From: Pseudomonadota bacterium
GTDB taxonomy: Bacteria > Desulfobacterota > Syntrophia > Syntrophales > JADFWA01
Assembly (NCBI GenBank): GCA_030596145.1
Contig: JAUVKS010000098.1
Location: 1 to 7,103, forward strand
Length of the DNA stretch: 7,103 bases
Direction of reading: 5' to 3'
The notes beneath the pieces were generated by a model. It was given only the letters and a program-made list of their open reading frames with translations, was not told the origin of the DNA and ran no database searches. Shown one piece after another: positions 6,229-7,103 of the stretch. Within the stretch, counting starts at the first letter, position 1, and every line of letters starts with the position of its first letter. Made by a program: the position numbers and the translations under genes.

Positions 6229-7103
6229 GTGGAAAATATCTTCAGCTTTTTTGAAAAGCCAAAAGATCCTGTAAAATTTAATGCAATCAGGATGTCTATT
6301 GCCTCACCGGAGAAGATTCTTTCATGGTCCCGTGGGGAGGTCAAGAAGCCTGAGACGATAAACTACAGGACATTCAAGCCAGAGAGGGATGGACTCTTTT
6401 GTGCAAAGATATTCGGTCCAGTTAAGGATTATGAGTGTCTCTGTGGCAGGTATAAAAGGATGAAACACAGAGGAGTTGTCTGCGAAAAGTGCGGTGTTGA
6501 GGTTATTCAGTCAAGGGTTCGCAGGGAGAGAATGGGGCACATAACCTTAGCGGCGCCCGTTGCCCATATCTGGTTTCTCAAGAGTCTTCCCAGCCGCATA
6601 GGAAATGCGCTCGATTTGACCCTTAAAGAGCTGGAGAGGGTGCTTTATTTTGATTTCTGGATCGTGTTGGACCCAAAGGATACGCCCTTGAAAAAAAAAG
6701 GAGGTTCTTTCTGAGGAAAGGTATTCGGAATTAAAGGAACAATATGGCGCGGATGCTTTCAGGGCGGGAATAGGCGCCGAGGCTGTCAGGGAACTTCTGG
6801 AAGATATTGATTTAGATGGGTTGGATGAAAGACTCAGATCAGAGCTGAAGGTAGTTACTTCTGAAACAAAAAAGAAAAAACTGGTAAAGAGGTTAAGAGT
6901 TGTTGAAGCTCTGAGAAAATCTGGGAATAAGCCTGAATGGATGGTTCTGACAGTTTTGCCTGTAATTCCTCCAGAGCTCCGGCCTCTAGTACCCCTGGAT
7001 GGTGGTCGTTTTGCAACGTCGGATCTCAATGATCTTTACAGGAGGGTTATAAACAGGAATAACCGCTTGAAACGTTTGCAGGAGCTCTCTGCACCAGAAA
7101 TTA
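6229..7103 (+). CDS. rpoC: RNA polymerase subunit beta', 5' part, frame disrupted at A9 run, 3' cut by window
   Basis: Beta' holds the catalytic Mg-binding loop (beyond this window) and the clamp. The first frame starts at GTG 6229. It carries the N-terminal zinc-binding cysteines in DYECLCGRYKRMKH and CEKCGVEV (C70, C72, C85, C88, the same numbering as E. coli), then RRERMGHITLAAPVAHIWF and LKSLPSRIG. After LDPKDTPLKKK it runs into GGSF and TGA at 6712-6714. Homology continues without a gap in the frame of position 6701: EVLSEERYSELKEQYG, then GIGAEAVRELLEDIDLDGLD, then the strongly conserved ELRPLVPLDGGRFATSDLND and YRRVINRNNRLKRLQELSAP, where the window ends. Removing one A from the run at 6691-6699 restores one continuous protein of 291 visible residues. 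Everything else looks under selection, so I treat this as one gene with a single-base disruption, not as a decayed pseudogene. Confidence 0.95.
6691..6714 (+). other. A9 run and frame break in rpoC
   Basis: Nine A (6691-6699) follow TTG. Eight would read Leu-Lys-Lys-Lys-Glu-Val-Leu-Ser-Glu-Glu, matching the family. Nine send the ribosome to Gly-Gly-Ser-Phe and TGA at 6712. Runs of nine A are typical sites both for sequencing length errors and for RNA polymerase or ribosome slippage. AAGGAGGT (6698-6705), a full match to the anti-Shine-Dalgarno sequence, overlaps the end of the run. Confidence 0.85.

Noticed and set aside
6547..7029. A 160-codon open frame on the - strand over rpoC
   Set aside because: It lies opposite strongly conserved beta' sequence in both rpoC frames and reads as low-complexity Ser/Phe-rich antisense.

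Overview
This window is a stretch of a bacterial ribosomal-protein and RNA-polymerase operon, all on the + strand: the 3' part of rplA (L1), then rplJ (L10), rplL (L7/L12), rpoB (RNA polymerase beta) and the 5' part of rpoC (beta'). The gene order, the 1363-residue beta subunit with proteobacterial-type insertions, and the wording of the beta and beta' N-termini suggest a Gram-negative bacterium near the Deltaproteobacteria (Desulfobacterota). That placement is inference from remembered family sequences, not from a search. Base composition is moderately AT-rich, with A/T-rich, loosely repetitive spacers typical of environmental genomes.

Layout. Positions 1-395 hold the last 130 codons of rplA. 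Positions 396-851 are a long untranslated spacer. It holds a 62-bp element bounded by an 8-bp inverted repeat (463-524), two competing helices (575-675), a clear L10-binding leader (about 685-746), and a long hairpin (777-828) ending just before the rplJ ribosome binding site. rplJ (852-1364, TTG start) and rplL (1396-1878) follow closely. A 173-bp spacer with a large inverted repeat separates rplL from rpoB (2052-6143). An 85-bp A/T-rich spacer with a strong Shine-Dalgarno leads to rpoC (6229 to the window end, GTG start).

How it works together. L10 and L7/L12 form the ribosomal stalk, which recruits and activates the translational GTPases. The L10-L12 complex is known to bind its own mRNA leader and repress rplJL. 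The leader here can be folded into two mutually exclusive states that fit such a switch. rpoB and rpoC encode the two catalytic subunits of RNA polymerase.

Three things deserve a second look: (1) the rplJ leader, where the 5' arm of the L10-binding stem is perfectly complementary to the base of the downstream hairpin; (2) a Lys/Glu/Thr-rich, internally repeated 34-residue N-terminal extension on L7/L12, placed just before the canonical start; (3) a +1-base disruption of rpoC at a run of nine A, either a sequence error or a slippage site. I see no mobile gene, CRISPR array, tRNA, rRNA or novel multi-gene system. Otherwise this is a conserved housekeeping region.
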